Assembly (NCBI RefSeq): GCF_018603905.1
Contig: NZ_JAHFZZ010000010.1
Location: 1 to 64,000, forward strand
DNA length: 64,000 nt
Direction: 5' to 3'
From: Nonomuraea sp. NEAU-A123
Lineage (GTDB): Bacteria; Actinomycetota; Actinomycetes; Streptosporangiales; Streptosporangiaceae
In this document: in pieces, positions 63,158 through 64,000 of the stretch
How the letters are laid out: each line of letters begins with the position of its first letter
Numbering within the stretch: the stretch's first letter is position 1
The notes under the pieces: model-generated
What the model was told of the DNA's origin: nothing
Databases searched by the model: none
Seen by the model: the letters and a program-made list of their open reading frames with translations, nothing else
Translations under genes and position numbers: made by a program

Positions 63158-64000
63158 TGGCCAACCCCACCCTGCGCCAGCGGCAACTGGCCAAGCGGCT
63201 ACGCGAAATGCGCGCCGAGGCCGGACTGAGCATCGCCGAGGTCGCCGAGCAACTGCTCTGCTCCCCCGCCAAGGTCAGCCGCATCGAGACGGCCCAGCGA
63301 CGGGCCAGCCTGCGCGACGTCCGCGACCTGTGCCGGCTTTACGAGGTCGCCGATCCGACAGAGCTGATGACGCTCGCCCGCGAGGCGCAACAGCTGAGCT
63401 GGTGGCAGGATTCGGAGGACGTGGGCTTCCGGCCGCTCATCGGGCTGGAGACCGAGGCCGTCGAGATCGCCGAGTATGAGACCACCACGATTCCGGGGCT
63501 GCTCCAGACCGAAGACTACGCCAGGGCCGTGATCCAGGGATTCCTGCCGCGCATCGGGGCGGACGTGCTCGATGAACGCGTGGCGGTCCGCATGAAGCGC
63601 CAGGAGACCCTGCACAAGCCGTCGCCACCGCGCTACTGGGTCCTGCTCGACGAGTCCGCGCTGCACCGCCATGTCGGCGGCCCACCGATCATGGCGGCGC
63701 AGCTGACCCAGCTCGCCGAGCTGAGCCACCTGCCGCATGTCACCATTCAGGTCGTCCCCTACACCATCGGCGCTCACATGGGATTCGACAGCGCGTTCAT
63801 GCTGCTGAGATTCGCCCAAAGCGCCGGAGTGGCCAACACCGTCTACTTCGACACCCTCGCCGGCCAGATCTTCCTGGAGAAGCCCAGCCAGCTCGATCGC
63901 TTCGAGGAGGTGCTGAACCATCTTCGCGCCGCCGCACTCGACCCCGGCGACTCCCGGAAACGGATATTGGAGCAGCGCGATGTCTTCGCAGCTCACAAAG
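63154..64000 (+). CDS. XRE-family regulator with DUF5753 domain (cut by window edge)
   Basis: At least 282 residues visible. The helix-turn-helix (LAKRLREMRAEAGLSIAEVA, SPAKVSRIETAQRRASL) is followed by a DUF5753 region (IPGLLQTEDYARAVI, PPRYWVLLDESALHRHVGG, VTIQVVPYTIGAHMGFDS). Same family as the 21669 gene. ATG 63154 overlaps the preceding stop. A DUF397 gene probably follows outside the window. Confidence 0.9.
   Translation, partial: MMANPTLRQRQLAKRLREMRAEAGLSIAEVAEQLLCSPAKVSRIETAQRRASLRDVRDLCRLYEVADPTELMTLAREAQQLSWWQDSEDVGFRPLIGLETEAVEIAEYETTTIPGLLQTEDYARAVIQGFLPRIGADVLDERVAVRMKRQETLHKPSPPRYWVLLDESALHRHVGGPPIMAAQLTQLAELSHLPHVTIQVVPYTIGAHMGFDSAFMLLRFAQSAGVANTVYFDTLAGQIFLEKPSQLDRFEEVLNHLRAAALDPGDSRKRILEQRDVFAAHK

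Overview
The window is GC-rich DNA from an actinomycete, most likely a Streptosporangiales member (Nonomuraea-like). I infer this from GC-rich third codon positions, many GTG/TTG starts, ATGA/GTGA gene overlaps, the lysA-hom/thrC-thrB-rho synteny, XRE-DUF5753 plus DUF397 regulator pairs, an F420-type (DDN-like) oxidoreductase and ABC sugar permeases without their own ATPase. The genus is an inference. No rRNA, tRNA or CRISPR array was recognised.

Layout. 0-5.7 kb: rho, thrB and thrC on the minus strand, with a 19-bp minisatellite between thrB and thrC. 5.9-15.9 kb: an island of six family-2 glycosyltransferases plus a small membrane/coiled-coil protein, in one minus-strand pair, one single plus gene and a plus-strand operon joined by 4-base overlaps. 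15.9-26.4 kb: an accessory stretch with an F420-type oxidoreductase, a Ser/Thr kinase with a beta-propeller-like C-terminus, a TetR/quinone-oxidoreductase pair with a perfect operator-like palindrome, an XRE/DUF397/HATPase set, an aldo/keto reductase, a cupredoxin, an orphan ATP-synthase c subunit and several internally deleted gene relics. 26.4-29.9 kb: hom, lysA and nrtL, the other half of the threonine/lysine cluster. 29.9-33.4 kb: a further glycosyltransferase divergent from an asparagine-synthase-like gene.

33.7-45.3 kb: trehalose synthase treS, a MacB/FtsX-type exporter with a PadR regulator, and a CUT1 sugar-uptake operon (two lipoproteins, two permeases, one with an embedded beta-sandwich-like domain), then a secreted M1 peptidase. 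45.4-49 kb: ung, a small acidic protein, a thiamine-binding MTH1187 protein and an FAD monooxygenase. 49.1-53 kb: an ABC-2 exporter (permease, ATPase, permease) divergent from an HxlR-peroxiredoxin fusion. 53.2-55.6 kb: a frameshifted coiled-coil gene and a repeat-bearing unknown protein. 55.7-61.7 kb: the treX-treY-treZ operon. 61.9-64 kb: a truncated conjugative-element-like module and a partial XRE regulator, split by a 20-bp palindrome.

How the parts fit. Two trehalose routes (TreS from maltose; TreX-TreY-TreZ from glycogen or maltodextrin) flank a sugar importer that could supply maltose or maltodextrins. The glycosyltransferases look like parts of a surface-glycan pathway that entered, or was rearranged into, the threonine/lysine locus. 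The most novel candidates are the two-domain glycosyltransferase family with its paired DDDD-motif partners, the HxlR-peroxiredoxin fusion, and the repeat expansions that recur in coding and non-coding DNA.
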